64,000 bases of DNA, from NCBI GenBank assembly GCA_030430205.1, contig JAUIGE010000001.1:186001-250000 (forward strand). The letters are read 5' to 3'. The translations under genes and the position numbers were made by a program. Source of the DNA: Bacteroidia bacterium (GTDB lineage Bacteria > Bacteroidota > Bacteroidia > J057). Shown here piece by piece: positions 35,471-43,881 of this stretch (position 1 is its first letter; the number at the start of each line of letters is the position of its first letter). The notes under the pieces are model-generated. The model saw only the letters and a list, made by a program, of their open reading frames with translations. It did no database searches and was not told the DNA's origin.

Positions 35471-35478
35471 GGAAATGA

Positions 35479-35506
35479 TTGGCAGATTTGCAGATGAACA
35501 GATTGT
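35479..35506. repeat. GCAGATTTGCAGATGAACAG-type repeat
   Basis: Four GCAGAT/ACAGAT units lie between the UvrD start and the TonB-like gene stop, third copy of this repeat type. Confidence 0.55.
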
Positions 35507-36259
35507 TCATAAATCCACCCAGGCTGTGCCTGGGACTCCCTCCCGGATCTCGGGCGTAAATTTCAAATCCTTTGCAAATTCATCCAATTTCGCCTGAAGG
35601 CGCTTAGAAAGCCTGCCCTCCAGCCGATGCTCTATGTAATTTCCGGAAGGATCAATCCGGATTGAAAGGCTGAGTTTTTGATTCTCTATTTTTCGAAAAA
35701 TGCCAGGCGGGAGGATCTCCGGGTTGAGGAGCTGGGCGGGTTCATTGATTGCGACAGGAAACCCATCAGATTTTACAAGTCCTATTGAATCAAAAGTAAC
35801 ATCGGCTGGTCCTGGAAATTCACGGATAAGTGTATCCAGCGGATTGACCATTTCTTCGCTTACCAAAGTTATTCGATGATTTTTGAGTTTTGCAGGAATT
35901 TTTTTTGCTTCTAATTCTGCATTTCCACCGCATTCACACAACATCCAGCTGGGGGCAGGTTGGGGTATTTTAAACATAACCCGGCACTTGGAAGGAGGAC
36001 ATGGTGGAAGGCGAAGCTGATAAGACTCTGGAGGTGACAAGGGAGGGGCGGGTGGAAATATGCAAAGACAACACCATGTTCTCTCTCTTTCTTTCTCCTT
36101 TGCCAAAGGCTCGGTCTTCATCCAGTTCCATCCCCAAAAAGCGCCCCATATCCAGCCGCATACCAGCGCAAGCGCGATCCACTCATGCCAGTGCTGGTTT
36201 TTGCGGAGGAAATAGGCACCATAGCGCTTTTCCCTGTTTTCGAAAATAATATCAATCAT
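35507..36259 (-). CDS. TonB-like protein with a cysteine-rich periplasmic segment
   Basis: 250 residues. It begins with the Bacteroidota TonB signature ENREKRYGAYFLRKNQHW, then a membrane helix (about 28-46), a Pro-rich stretch (PPAPPLSPPES) and a C-terminal domain ending FTPEIREGVPGTAWVDL, which matches the end of TonB domains. TonB passes inner-membrane energy to outer-membrane receptors. Unlike classical TonB, the spacer between residues 60 and 115 holds about nine cysteines (WCCLC, PPCPPSKC, LCECGG). The gene follows exbD by 6 bp; ExbB is missing. A TonB-dependent receptor lies 3 kb away. Confidence 0.8.
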   Translation of the reverse strand: MIDIIFENREKRYGAYFLRKNQHWHEWIALALVCGWIWGAFWGWNWMKTEPLAKEKERERTWCCLCIFPPAPPLSPPESYQLRLPPCPPSKCRVMFKIPQPAPSWMLCECGGNAELEAKKIPAKLKNHRITLVSEEMVNPLDTLIREFPGPADVTFDSIGLVKSDGFPVAINEPAQLLNPEILPPGIFRKIENQKLSLSIRIDPSGNYIEHRLEGRLSKRLQAKLDEFAKDLKFTPEIREGVPGTAWVDL

Positions 36260-36265
36260 GATTTT

Positions 36266-36829
36266 TTATTTCCCCGCCAATATTTCAAAATCAGCATCAT
36301 TCAACTTGTCCAATGTATACTTGGGCGCATCGGCGATTGCCATCTCATCGAGGATATCGATGAGGTTGCCAAAAGAGCTCGTAGCTTTTGCTTTGATCAA
36401 AAAGTAGGGATCCCAACAGCCTTCCGGCTCCTCGCCGTTTATCCCCTTTACATCATGGCAAAGAGGGCTATTTTGACGCAAAAACCGCTGGATAATCGGT
36501 CGGATTTCTATATAATCGCAACTTTTCGCTTCTGCCTCTGTCATGCCGACATAGTATTGAATGCGGTCTGCGCTGTCGAGCACGATGGTCATGATTTCTT
36601 TTTCATCTTTGTCTGTATAGACGGGTACTCCTTTTTCATCCGCAGGCGGAGAGGTCATCTCCATCACATAGTCCTTGTGGAGGACGGAAGTCAGGACAAA
36701 AAATGTCAAAAGGAGGAAGGCGACGTCTACCATCGCAGTCATATCTATATGACCTCTGCTGCGGGATCTGCCTTTGGAGCGCGTAGCGCCTGATTGAGAG
36801 TTGGAGGAATTCATTTCTGCCATGTTCAA
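36266..36829 (-). CDS. exbD: ExbD/TolR family biopolymer transport protein
   Basis: 187 residues, a single-pass inner-membrane component of the proton-driven TonB motor. A basic cytoplasmic head (RSKGRSRSRGHID) leads into the helix MTAMVDVAFLLLTFFVLTSV, whose aspartate is the one that takes part in proton flow. The periplasmic domain is longer than in E. coli ExbD and contains extra cysteines (SCDYIE, LCHD, GCWDP), paralleling the cysteines in the adjacent TonB-like protein. ExbB is not encoded next to it. Start could also be the Met at 36814. Confidence 0.92.
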   Translation of the reverse strand: MNMAEMNSSNSQSGATRSKGRSRSRGHIDMTAMVDVAFLLLTFFVLTSVLHKDYVMEMTSPPADEKGVPVYTDKDEKEIMTIVLDSADRIQYYVGMTEAEAKSCDYIEIRPIIQRFLRQNSPLCHDVKGINGEEPEGCWDPYFLIKAKATSSFGNLIDILDEMAIADAPKYTLDKLNDADFEILAGK

Positions 36830-36966
36830 TTTGGGTAAAAGGGTTTCACATCAGCTTTGCAGCTGTCAAAAGAAAAATCATGGATAGCAGTGTTCTTTGC
36901 GCTTTACCTATAAGAGCAAGCCCTCAGTCGAATTCCATAAACTGAAAGCATTTTTTACCAACTGCC

Positions 36967-38214
36967 CTATCTCCTTCTGCGCTTTTTCTTTTTCTTTACG
37001 GCCTGATCTTCCTCAGCCTCTTTCATCAGATTTTTCCAGTTACTGTTGTGATCTTCCGTGAAAGTCAGGGTTGAGTCATAGGTTGCGGCCTCGATTTCGG
37101 TGACCTGGATTTTGTCGCCTGTAAAGGCTTCGATGGCGTCCAGCAAAGGGCGCTCCTCTTTGCTGCAAAAGGCAATGGCTTCGCCTTTCAATCTTCCCCG
37201 GCCTGTACGGCCGCAGCGGTGCACATAGTTTTCCGGCTGCTCGGGCATGTCATAGTTGATGACATAGTCGACATTCGGGATGTCTATCCCGCGTGCGCTG
37301 ACATCTGTAGCAATCAAAACCTTGTTTTGGCCTGATTTAAAGGCATCCAGGACCGATATGCGGTCTTTTTGCTCTTTGTCTCCATGGATACAATTGCTTT
37401 GAAGGCCCGCCCGGGCCATGGCCTTCATGACGCGCTCGGCGCGAACTTTGGTACGGACAAAAACGAGAATCTTGCTTTCTGGATGTTCTCTTACGATACG
37501 CTCCAGAAAGAAGCGTTTGTCATCCATCTCTATGTGAGCGATGGAGTGATTGATGTTTTTGGCAACCGGATTTTTGGGAGAAACCTGTATGCGGATCGCC
37601 CGCTTTTGGTCTATGAGCGAGTAGGCGAGCTGTTTGATTTTTTTGGTAATGGTAGCGGAAAAGAAGAGCGTCTGTCGCTTTGTGGGCAAAAAACGCGTCA
37701 GGTCCTGTATGTCTTTGATAAAGCCCAGGTCAAGCATGTGGTCTGCCTCATCGAGTACCAAAATCTCCACCTTTTCCAGTTTGATATGCCCCTGGCTTAC
37801 CAGGTCAAACATACGCCCCGGCGTAGTGATGAGGATGTCGACGCCTTTGCTGAGGCGGGCGATTTGGGGGGCCTGTTCTACCCCGCCAAATGTGCACAGC
37901 ACCTTTACATGGGTGTGATTGGCGATACTTTCGAATACTTCGGTAAGCTGGAGGGCGAGCTCGCGCGTAGGCGCCATAACGAGACATTTGATGTCATCAG
38001 TACGCTTGCTGTTCTTGCGGCTGTGTAGCAAGTGGATGATCGGAATGGCAAAAGCGGCAGTCTTGCCGGTGCCGGTCTGGGCGATGGCCAGCACATCTTC
38101 CCCGTTGAGGACGGGAGGGATGGCTTTGAACTGAATATCCGTTGGCCGCTTAAAACCCAACTGGGTGAGGTTACGCTTGATCTCGTGGTCTATATGATAA
38201 TCGTCAAATTTCAT
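36967..38214 (-). CDS. DEAD-box RNA helicase
   Basis: 415 residues from the start at 38214 (MKFDDYHIDHEIKRNL), chosen because Q-motif helicases begin this way; the frame is open 10 codons further. Motifs: Q-motif GFKRPTDIQ, Walker A AQTGTGKT, PTRELALQL, TPGRMFDL, DEAD in LVLDEADHMLDLGF, SAT, and HRCGRTGRGR. The C-terminus is Lys/Arg-rich (KKKKKRRRR), suited to RNA binding. Resembles the RhlE group; used in ribosome assembly or RNA decay, especially in the cold. The start overlaps the end of the sterol-desaturase-like gene upstream by 11 bp. Confidence 0.94.
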   Translation of the reverse strand: MKFDDYHIDHEIKRNLTQLGFKRPTDIQFKAIPPVLNGEDVLAIAQTGTGKTAAFAIPIIHLLHSRKNSKRTDDIKCLVMAPTRELALQLTEVFESIANHTHVKVLCTFGGVEQAPQIARLSKGVDILITTPGRMFDLVSQGHIKLEKVEILVLDEADHMLDLGFIKDIQDLTRFLPTKRQTLFFSATITKKIKQLAYSLIDQKRAIRIQVSPKNPVAKNINHSIAHIEMDDKRFFLERIVREHPESKILVFVRTKVRAERVMKAMARAGLQSNCIHGDKEQKDRISVLDAFKSGQNKVLIATDVSARGIDIPNVDYVINYDMPEQPENYVHRCGRTGRGRLKGEAIAFCSKEERPLLDAIEAFTGDKIQVTEIEAATYDSTLTFTEDHNSNWKNLMKEAEEDQAVKKKKKRRRR

Positions 38215-39487
38215 TTGGGGCAGTGTTCTTATCGCGGAAGCCACTTTCTGCTTCTGCGTAGGTAAAATAAAGGCTTAGGATAAATGAAAGGACAGTATAA
38301 CCAATCACTGTATAAGTTGCGCCAGAAAAGAAGCTGTCCATCCCAAACCATCCATCAAAATAATAAACCAGGCCCAGGCAGCTCAGCAGCTTTAGGCCTT
38401 CTGCAATTACAGCTACAGGGTGGCGGTCCATCAAACTGGTATACGCAAAAATGCTCACCATCAGGAAGGCACTGTAGAGCAGCAAATCCTGAAAAGCAAA
38501 ATCAGCTATCCTGACAAGGCTGTAGTAAAGCAAAAGATTTGTAACAATCAGTTGAGTCCAGGACCAGGCTTTCAGCGCTGTGGATGCCGGGGGATGGTAT
38601 TGCCTGCGCGAAAAGACATCTTCAATCACCTCAACCGGATATTTCGCTTTTACATCCTCCGGACGCCAGCCCGTTGGCATAAACCAAAGCCGGATTTTAT
38701 CCCACCACTTTCGGGTACGCCATGCGTCTTTCAAGATTCCCCATGCATGCATAAAATTGATCAGAATGGGATTCCAGCTATTCACGGGTTTCTTGGTGCC
38801 ATATACGGGCGGCACATCGTCCAATTCTTCCTGAAAAGTGCCAAACCATTTGTCCCAAAGGATAAAAATAGCTGCATAATTTTTATCCAGGTACTCGGAA
38901 TTGATCGCATGATGCACCCGGTGATGCGAAGGCGTAACCAGAATTTTTTCCAGAAAACCCATTTTCCCTATCAAAACGGTATGGTACCAAAATTGGGCAA
39001 AAAGATGGATGGGAGCTATCAGGGCCACAACTTCTGCTGGAATCCCAATAATTGCCAAGGGAATGTAGAGGAAAAAATAAATGGCCGCGACTTCAGAAAT
39101 CGTCTGGCGCAAAGCGCAGGCAAGGTTGAAATCCTCGCTGCTGTGATGCACGATATGGCGATTCCAAAAGATATTGATCTCGTGGTTCCAGCGATGTGAC
39201 CAATAGCTGGCAAAGTCAATTCCTATAAATGCCAACAAATACAGCCAAAAGGGAGACTGTATCTCAAAAACCGCCCAATGTGACACCATCCAGTCATAGC
39301 TGAGGATGATGAGCGTCAGGCCCAAAATACTTTTAATGGTATTGGTAACGCCAGAGCTGAGGCTGGAAATAACGTCCATCGCCCGATTGATTTTTTTACC
39401 CATAAAATGGGCAGCCATGGCTTCGATGACAATCAGCAGTACAAAGCCAGGAATGGCATAAGTCAACGCGGCGGCGTATGCTTCCAT
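38204..39487 (-). CDS. Sterol desaturase / fatty acid hydroxylase superfamily protein
   Basis: 427-residue membrane di-iron oxygenase. Histidine clusters: SHRWNHE (HxxxH), NRHIVHHSSEDFN (HxxHH), and TPSHHRVHHAIN (HxxHH). Membrane helices lie on both sides, and a C-terminal region of about 140 residues with four more helices follows the fatty-acid hydroxylase domain, a layout seen in alkylglycerol monooxygenase-like proteins. It likely hydroxylates or desaturates a lipid; which one is unknown. Overlaps the helicase gene and is preceded by a hairpin element shared with nuoB. Confidence 0.9.
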   Translation of the reverse strand: MEAYAAALTYAIPGFVLLIVIEAMAAHFMGKKINRAMDVISSLSSGVTNTIKSILGLTLIILSYDWMVSHWAVFEIQSPFWLYLLAFIGIDFASYWSHRWNHEINIFWNRHIVHHSSEDFNLACALRQTISEVAAIYFFLYIPLAIIGIPAEVVALIAPIHLFAQFWYHTVLIGKMGFLEKILVTPSHHRVHHAINSEYLDKNYAAIFILWDKWFGTFQEELDDVPPVYGTKKPVNSWNPILINFMHAWGILKDAWRTRKWWDKIRLWFMPTGWRPEDVKAKYPVEVIEDVFSRRQYHPPASTALKAWSWTQLIVTNLLLYYSLVRIADFAFQDLLLYSAFLMVSIFAYTSLMDRHPVAVIAEGLKLLSCLGLVYYFDGWFGMDSFFSGATYTVIGYTVLSFILSLYFTYAEAESGFRDKNTAPNEI

Positions 39488-39495
39488 AGGGGAAA

Positions 39496-39567
39496 AGTTT
39501 CGGGTTCAAGGTTCTGGGTTTCGCATGAGAAGGGGCTCGGAACTCGAAACTCAAAACCCGGAACTTT
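39496..39567. repeat. Imperfect hairpin element (copy 6) after nuoB
   Basis: GTTTCGGGTTC- and GGGTTTCGC-type units (39496-39522) face CTCGGAACTCGAAACTCAAAACCCGGAACT (39537-39565, quoted in part as family pattern). The element ends against the nuoB stop codon at 39568. It lies between nuoB and the sterol-desaturase-like gene, both on the minus strand. Confidence 0.75.
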
Positions 39568-40050
39568 CTAGTCCTGTAACACAGAGTGCTCTTTCTTCAC
39601 TTTCTCCTGTATCGTCTGAAGGGTGTGAATAACCACTTCGGGGCGAGGCGGACAACCAGGAATATATGCATCTACGGGTAAAAACTGATCGATTCCCTGC
39701 ACCACGCCATATACGCGGTGCATACCGCCAGAAGAGGCGCAGGCGCCCATGGCTACACACCATTTGGGATCAGGCATCTGGTCCCAGATACGCTTGACGG
39801 CGTGAGACATTTTGTAGGTGGTCCAGCCGGCAACGATCATGAGATCGGCCTGGCGGGGGGAAAAGCGAAAAACTTCGCTTCCGAAGCGGGAGACATCATA
39901 CTGAGGGCCGGCAAAAGCCATCATTTCGATGGCGCAGCAGGCGAGGCCCATAGGCATGGGCCACATAGAGTTGGCGCGTGCCCAGTTGGTCAGTGCGTCT
40001 ACCTTTGTCAGCAAAAATCCTTGTTTAGCGAGTGCTTTCTCCAGCCCCAT
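39568..40050 (-). CDS. nuoB: NADH-quinone oxidoreductase subunit B
   Basis: Complex I subunit holding the N2 iron-sulphur cluster that hands electrons to quinone. 160 residues. The ligands are visible as [12 protein letters not shown] (two adjacent cysteines), [12 protein letters not shown] and [10 protein letters not shown]. It follows nuoA after 44 bp, the canonical order, but nuoC/D do not follow: the next gene is a lipid oxygenase. The remaining window subunits J, K and L are 8 kb away. Confidence 0.97.
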   Translation of the reverse strand: MGLEKALAKQGFLLTKVDALTNWARANSMWPMPMGLACCAIEMMAFAGPQYDVSRFGSEVFRFSPRQADLMIVAGWTTYKMSHAVKRIWDQMPDPKWCVAMGACASSGGMHRVYGVVQGIDQFLPVDAYIPGCPPRPEVVIHTLQTIQEKVKKEHSVLQD

Positions 40051-40094
40051 AATATTTCTCTTTTATCTTTTTATGAAAAAATGTTCTCTTTATA

Positions 40095-40475
40095 TCAAGT
40101 CCACTTCAGGCCACCTTTTTTGTACACATAAATATAGCCCACAAAGAGGATGACCACAAAAACCATCATTTCTATCAAAGGAAAAAGGGATGGCACCCCC
40201 AGCAGGCTCCCATCCAGCAGTTGCTTGTATTGCACAGCCCATGGGTACATAAAGACAACCTCTATGTCAAATAGGATAAATAGCATGGCAACCAGGTAAA
40301 ATTTGACAGAAAACCGCTCATGCGCAGACCCTACAGGGTCCATTCCGCTTTCGTAGGTTAGGACCTTTTTAGCATTGGGTTTGAGGGGGCCAAATAGTTT
40401 GGAAAGATTCCCTAATAAAATGCCCAGCCCTAAAGCGATCGCGATCAATACAAACAGTGAAATATAACCTTCCAT
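40095..40475 (-). CDS. nuoA: NADH-quinone oxidoreductase subunit A
   Basis: Small membrane subunit of Complex I, 126 residues with three transmembrane helices. Typical segments are [25 protein letters not shown], quoted here only by its key ESG loop, and the conserved [13 protein letters not shown]. Preceded by a good Bacteroidota promoter that overlaps the terminator of the upstream small gene. Confidence 0.97.
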   Translation of the reverse strand: MEGYISLFVLIAIALGLGILLGNLSKLFGPLKPNAKKVLTYESGMDPVGSAHERFSVKFYLVAMLFILFDIEVVFMYPWAVQYKQLLDGSLLGVPSLFPLIEMMVFVVILFVGYIYVYKKGGLKWT

Positions 40476-40493
40476 AAAAAAGATGATTTGCTA

Positions 40494-40525
40494 CAAATGT
40501 ATTGACAATTCATGAGATAGCCCAA
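40494..40525 (-). promoter_or_regulatory. Promoter of nuoAB
   Basis: On the minus strand TTG (40523-40525), 21 nt, TACATTTG (40494-40501), an exact -7 match. Predicted leader about 12 nt. The -33 element is made from the T-run of the adjoining terminator. Confidence 0.55.
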
Positions 40526-40553
40526 AAAAAAAGGAGGCCTCAATGGGACCTCC
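40524..40553 (-). terminator. Terminator of the small 81-residue gene
   Basis: Minus-strand stem GGAGG(T)CC ... GGCCTCC (40533-40553) followed by nine T residues (40524-40532). Confidence 0.75.
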
Positions 40554-40578
40554 AGCAAATTCTTGTGACAAGTAGAAA

Positions 40579-40824
40579 TTAATTCAAAGAAACATTGCGA
40601 ATGGACTCTAGCTCATTCATCATTCTTTTGAGCTTGCGGCTTTGATTCTCCCCCAGGTTTCTTACCCCTACGCGCTCGGCCTCATGGATCATATCCATGC
40701 GGGTTCCGATTTCACGGAAAGAAAGGACGCCAGGCCCTTCAGTGTTTGTGCGGATACGCACGATTTCTCTTGTCAGGAATTGTTTCGTTGACTGAATTTT
40801 AGTGTGCAGTTCTTGTACAGACAT
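40579..40824 (-). CDS. Small conserved-looking protein of unknown function
   Basis: 81 residues, mainly helical and charged, no signal peptide or membrane segment. Contains STKQFLTREIVRIRTNTEGP and ERVGVRNLGENQSRKLKRMM. I do not recognise it. It has its own terminator, and a CATTTG-containing near-match to a -7 box lies about 45 bp upstream, so it is probably a real monocistronic gene rather than a chance frame. A DNA- or RNA-binding role is conceivable from the basic stretches but unsupported. Confidence 0.6.
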   Translation of the reverse strand: MSVQELHTKIQSTKQFLTREIVRIRTNTEGPGVLSFREIGTRMDMIHEAERVGVRNLGENQSRKLKRMMNELESIRNVSLN

Positions 40825-41028
40825 ATGTTTAAAACCGATTTAAAAGTGCAGAATTAACCTAGATAGAACACAAATGTCGTAATTATTTACTTTAAAGTCA
40901 AGCTCGCTTACAAATTTCCATGGAAACCTGCGCCCAAATAGCCCTATTTGACGTAATTTGCAGGAAAACCGCAAGCAAACAGAAAGAATTCGCAGGAGTG
41001 CAAACGATTTCGAAAAATCACATATTTC

Positions 41029-43182
41029 TCAACTTTTTTTCATTTCCCTCTGTTTTCCATTCCAAATAGCCACTCCAAGCCTGATTTTGTCATATTGTAT
41101 CTGTCCTTCCAACAATTCATATAAGTCTGTCAGATTATCCGAGCTGCTTTGGTAAATCGCCTGCTCAACAGCGTGGGCTTCCTCTTCATTTATATACCGA
41201 TACAAATCAATGGGATAGCCCTGCTCAAACAAATAAACCAAATGGGTGTAGAGACTCGCAGCACTCAGGCCTCTCTTCCGGGCTATATCCTGCAAGGACT
41301 CACCCTGCCGCAGCATTTCAAAGGTTAGGAGCTGCGTGCTTCCTTTGATATTTGCGCCTTTGGCGCGCTCTTCCAATATATAAGAGATGATCTCTTCTAT
41401 GAAGATATGGCCATACTGACGCAATTTGGCGTCTCCTACCCCGGAGATATCCCGCATCGCCAGCTCAGTGGTCGGCCTTTCGGCCGACATCTCCTGTAGC
41501 GTAGCATCGCTGAAAACCAGATAAGGAGGGATGCCTGCTCTGGCAGCCAAATTTTTGCGGAGCTCCCGCAACTGCTCAAAAAGCCCTTCTATCAGCTCCA
41601 TCCGCCTGGAGCGCGGCTTACTGGCCGCCTCGACAGGCGTTTTTGCTTTCTGAGGCTGGTAGAGCTGAACGTCCCGCTTGTTGAAAAGGACTTCTTTGCT
41701 GGCTGCGGTCAATTTGAGGGCATTGCCCTCATCATAAGCTATGTCTATCAGACCGGCATTGAGCATTTGCATAAGGTATGACTGCCAATCGTTAAAGGGA
41801 ATTTCTACACCTGCTCCATAGGTTTTGATCTTATCATAGCCCTTTTCCAGTATTTCTTTTTTCCCGGAAGCCCGCAGCACATCAATGACTGTACCTATAG
41901 GAACTTCCTCCTGCATGCGGTAGATAGCCGAAAGGGCTTTTTGGGCTATAATCGTCCCGTCTACATATTTTGGCGGGTTTTTGCATACATCACAGTTTCC
42001 GCAATCTCTGCCCAGGTCTTCCCCAAAATACGCCAGCAAAACCCTTCGCCTGCAGATTTTTGCCTCCGCATATTGTTGCATACGATCGAGTTTGGCGAGT
42101 TGCAGCTCCGGTTGTCCGCTCTCCTGCGCAAAGCTGCGCAGCTTGATGACATCTCCAAAGTTGTAAAACATCAGCGTATCGCTGGGCAGGCTGTCACGAC
42201 CGGCCCGGCCGATTTCCTGATAATATCCCTCGATATTTTTGGGCATATTGTAATGAATCACCCAACGCACATTCGATTTATCTATGCCCATGCCGAAGGC
42301 GATGGTGGCACAAATAATCGGCACTTTGTCATTGATAAAGTCTTGCTGAACCCTGGAGCGCGCATTTGCGCTCAGGCCCGCATGATAAAAGGCAGCAGGA
42401 ATGCCTTTTTCCTGCAAACTGCTTGCAAGGCTTTCAGTCCCTTTTCTACTCAGGCAATAAATGATTCCAGATGTTTGCGGCCGCAATTCAATGAAGCGCA
42501 ATATGGAATCCAGGCGCTTACGTCCCTGAATGACATGCAGGCTTAGATTGGGTCGGTCAAAGGAAGCGATAAATCGCCTGGGTTTGTGAAGCAGCAATTG
42601 CTGCTCTATATCCCTGCGGGTCAGCTTGTCAGCCGTGGCTGTGAGTGCGATGACAGGTACTTGCGGAAATAAGCGCTTCAGCTGCATCAATTGGGTGTAT
42701 TCTGGCCTGAAATCATGCCCCCAGGCTGAAATGCAATGTGCCTCGTCGATGGCGATGAGGCTGATTTGAAGACTTTGCAGAAAGGAAAGAAACTGCTGGG
42801 TGAGCAATTTCTCGGGAGAAATATACAAGAGTTTCAGCTCCCGGGTCCTCATCGCCTCGAAAACGCGCAATTGCTCATTGTCATTCTGGGAACTGTTGAG
42901 GAAGGCTGCGGGCACGCCATTGGCTTTGAGGCCTTCTACCTGATCTTTCATCAGGGCGATCAAAGGCGAAACAACCAGGGCAATGCCTTCTTTTACCAGG
43001 GCAGGAACCTGAAAGCAGACCGATTTGCCGCCGCCCGTAGGCATCAACACCAATGCATCACGGCCCTTGAGAACGGTCTCAATTATTTCTGCCTGCTGCG
43101 GGCGAAAACTGTCATAGCCAAAATATTGTTTGAGTACTTTTTGGGCTTTTAATTTTGAATTATTTAGGTTCGCTTCTGCCAA
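41029..43182 (-). CDS. recQ: ATP-dependent DNA helicase RecQ
   Basis: 717 residues. Walker A MPTGGGKS at 47-54, DEAH box AIDEAHCISAWGHDFRPEY at about 144-162, motif VI QEIGRAGRD. The zinc-binding part of the RQC domain is seen as CRRRVLLAYFGE followed by CGNCDVC. The winged-helix domain follows, then an HRDC domain (about 530-600, with MELIEGLFEQLRELRKNLA) and an extra C-terminal helix-turn-helix of the RecQ/RpoD-region kind (LQDIARKRGLSAASLYTHL). It unwinds DNA in recombination and stalled-fork repair. Divergent from the LON-domain gene. Confidence 0.97.
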   Translation of the reverse strand: MAEANLNNSKLKAQKVLKQYFGYDSFRPQQAEIIETVLKGRDALVLMPTGGGKSVCFQVPALVKEGIALVVSPLIALMKDQVEGLKANGVPAAFLNSSQNDNEQLRVFEAMRTRELKLLYISPEKLLTQQFLSFLQSLQISLIAIDEAHCISAWGHDFRPEYTQLMQLKRLFPQVPVIALTATADKLTRRDIEQQLLLHKPRRFIASFDRPNLSLHVIQGRKRLDSILRFIELRPQTSGIIYCLSRKGTESLASSLQEKGIPAAFYHAGLSANARSRVQQDFINDKVPIICATIAFGMGIDKSNVRWVIHYNMPKNIEGYYQEIGRAGRDSLPSDTLMFYNFGDVIKLRSFAQESGQPELQLAKLDRMQQYAEAKICRRRVLLAYFGEDLGRDCGNCDVCKNPPKYVDGTIIAQKALSAIYRMQEEVPIGTVIDVLRASGKKEILEKGYDKIKTYGAGVEIPFNDWQSYLMQMLNAGLIDIAYDEGNALKLTAASKEVLFNKRDVQLYQPQKAKTPVEAASKPRSRRMELIEGLFEQLRELRKNLAARAGIPPYLVFSDATLQEMSAERPTTELAMRDISGVGDAKLRQYGHIFIEEIISYILEERAKGANIKGSTQLLTFEMLRQGESLQDIARKRGLSAASLYTHLVYLFEQGYPIDLYRYINEEEAHAVEQAIYQSSSDNLTDLYELLEGQIQYDKIRLGVAIWNGKQREMKKS

Positions 43183-43242
43183 TTTTTTCCTTTTTTCGAA
43201 GATAGGGATAATAGGGGAAATTTTGTATTTTCAGGCAAAATC

Positions 43243-43878
43243 ATGGATAAACACTTTCCTTTATTTCCCCTGAGTTTGGTCGTCTTTCCACAGGAAAGGC
43301 TAAAGCTTCACATTTTTGAGCCACGCTATAAGCAGTTGATTCATGAGTGTCTGGAAGAAGGAATTACCTTTGGCATTCCTGCTGTTATAGAAAAAAAGGT
43401 CTCTGACATAGCGACAGAGGTAAAGTTGCTGGCAGTGGAGAAAAGGTATAAAGGAGGTGAACTGGATATCGTGACTGAAGGGATTCGTCGGGTGCGTATC
43501 GTAAAATTTTTACGGGAGGCTCACGCAAAGCCCTATCCCGGCGGGATAGTCCAGATTCTGGAGAATTATGAAGATGAGGACCCTGCTTCGCAGCAAAAAA
43601 TCATGGATTTGATGCAGCAATTGCACCAGGCTCTGGGCATACAGAAAGAAAGAGATGAGGCGGAAAAAAGAATTTATTCCTACAGCATCGCCCACAATGT
43701 GGGCTTCAATCTGGAGCAGGAATACGAGCTGCTACAGCTCGACAAAGAAAGTGACCGCCTGAACTTTATCCTGAACCATCTCGAACACATCCTGCCAGTA
43801 GTATTGGAAACAGAACGGCTCAAGGCCAAGGCAAAGCTCAACGGTCACTTCAAAAATGTCTTACCGCCAGATTTCTGA
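43243..43878 (+). CDS. LON substrate-binding domain protein
   Basis: 211 residues consisting only of the N-terminal domain of Lon protease: FPLFPLSLVVFPQERLKLHIFEPRYKQLI at the start (family motif, key residues PL-VVFP and HIFEPRY), then a beta-rich half and a helical half. There is no AAA or protease domain. Such stand-alone proteins are common; function not settled. Its stop is 3 bp from the stop of the convergent PNGase-like gene. Confidence 0.92.
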   Translation: MDKHFPLFPLSLVVFPQERLKLHIFEPRYKQLIHECLEEGITFGIPAVIEKKVSDIATEVKLLAVEKRYKGGELDIVTEGIRRVRIVKFLREAHAKPYPGGIVQILENYEDEDPASQQKIMDLMQQLHQALGIQKERDEAEKRIYSYSIAHNVGFNLEQEYELLQLDKESDRLNFILNHLEHILPVVLETERLKAKAKLNGHFKNVLPPDF

Positions 43879-43881
43879 CTT

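Noticed and set aside
36001-36249. Frameshift in the TonB-like gene causing the cysteine-rich stretch
   Set aside because: The Pro-rich PPAPPLSPPES segment expected of TonB is in the same frame as both conserved ends, so the frame appears correct, though resequencing would settle it.
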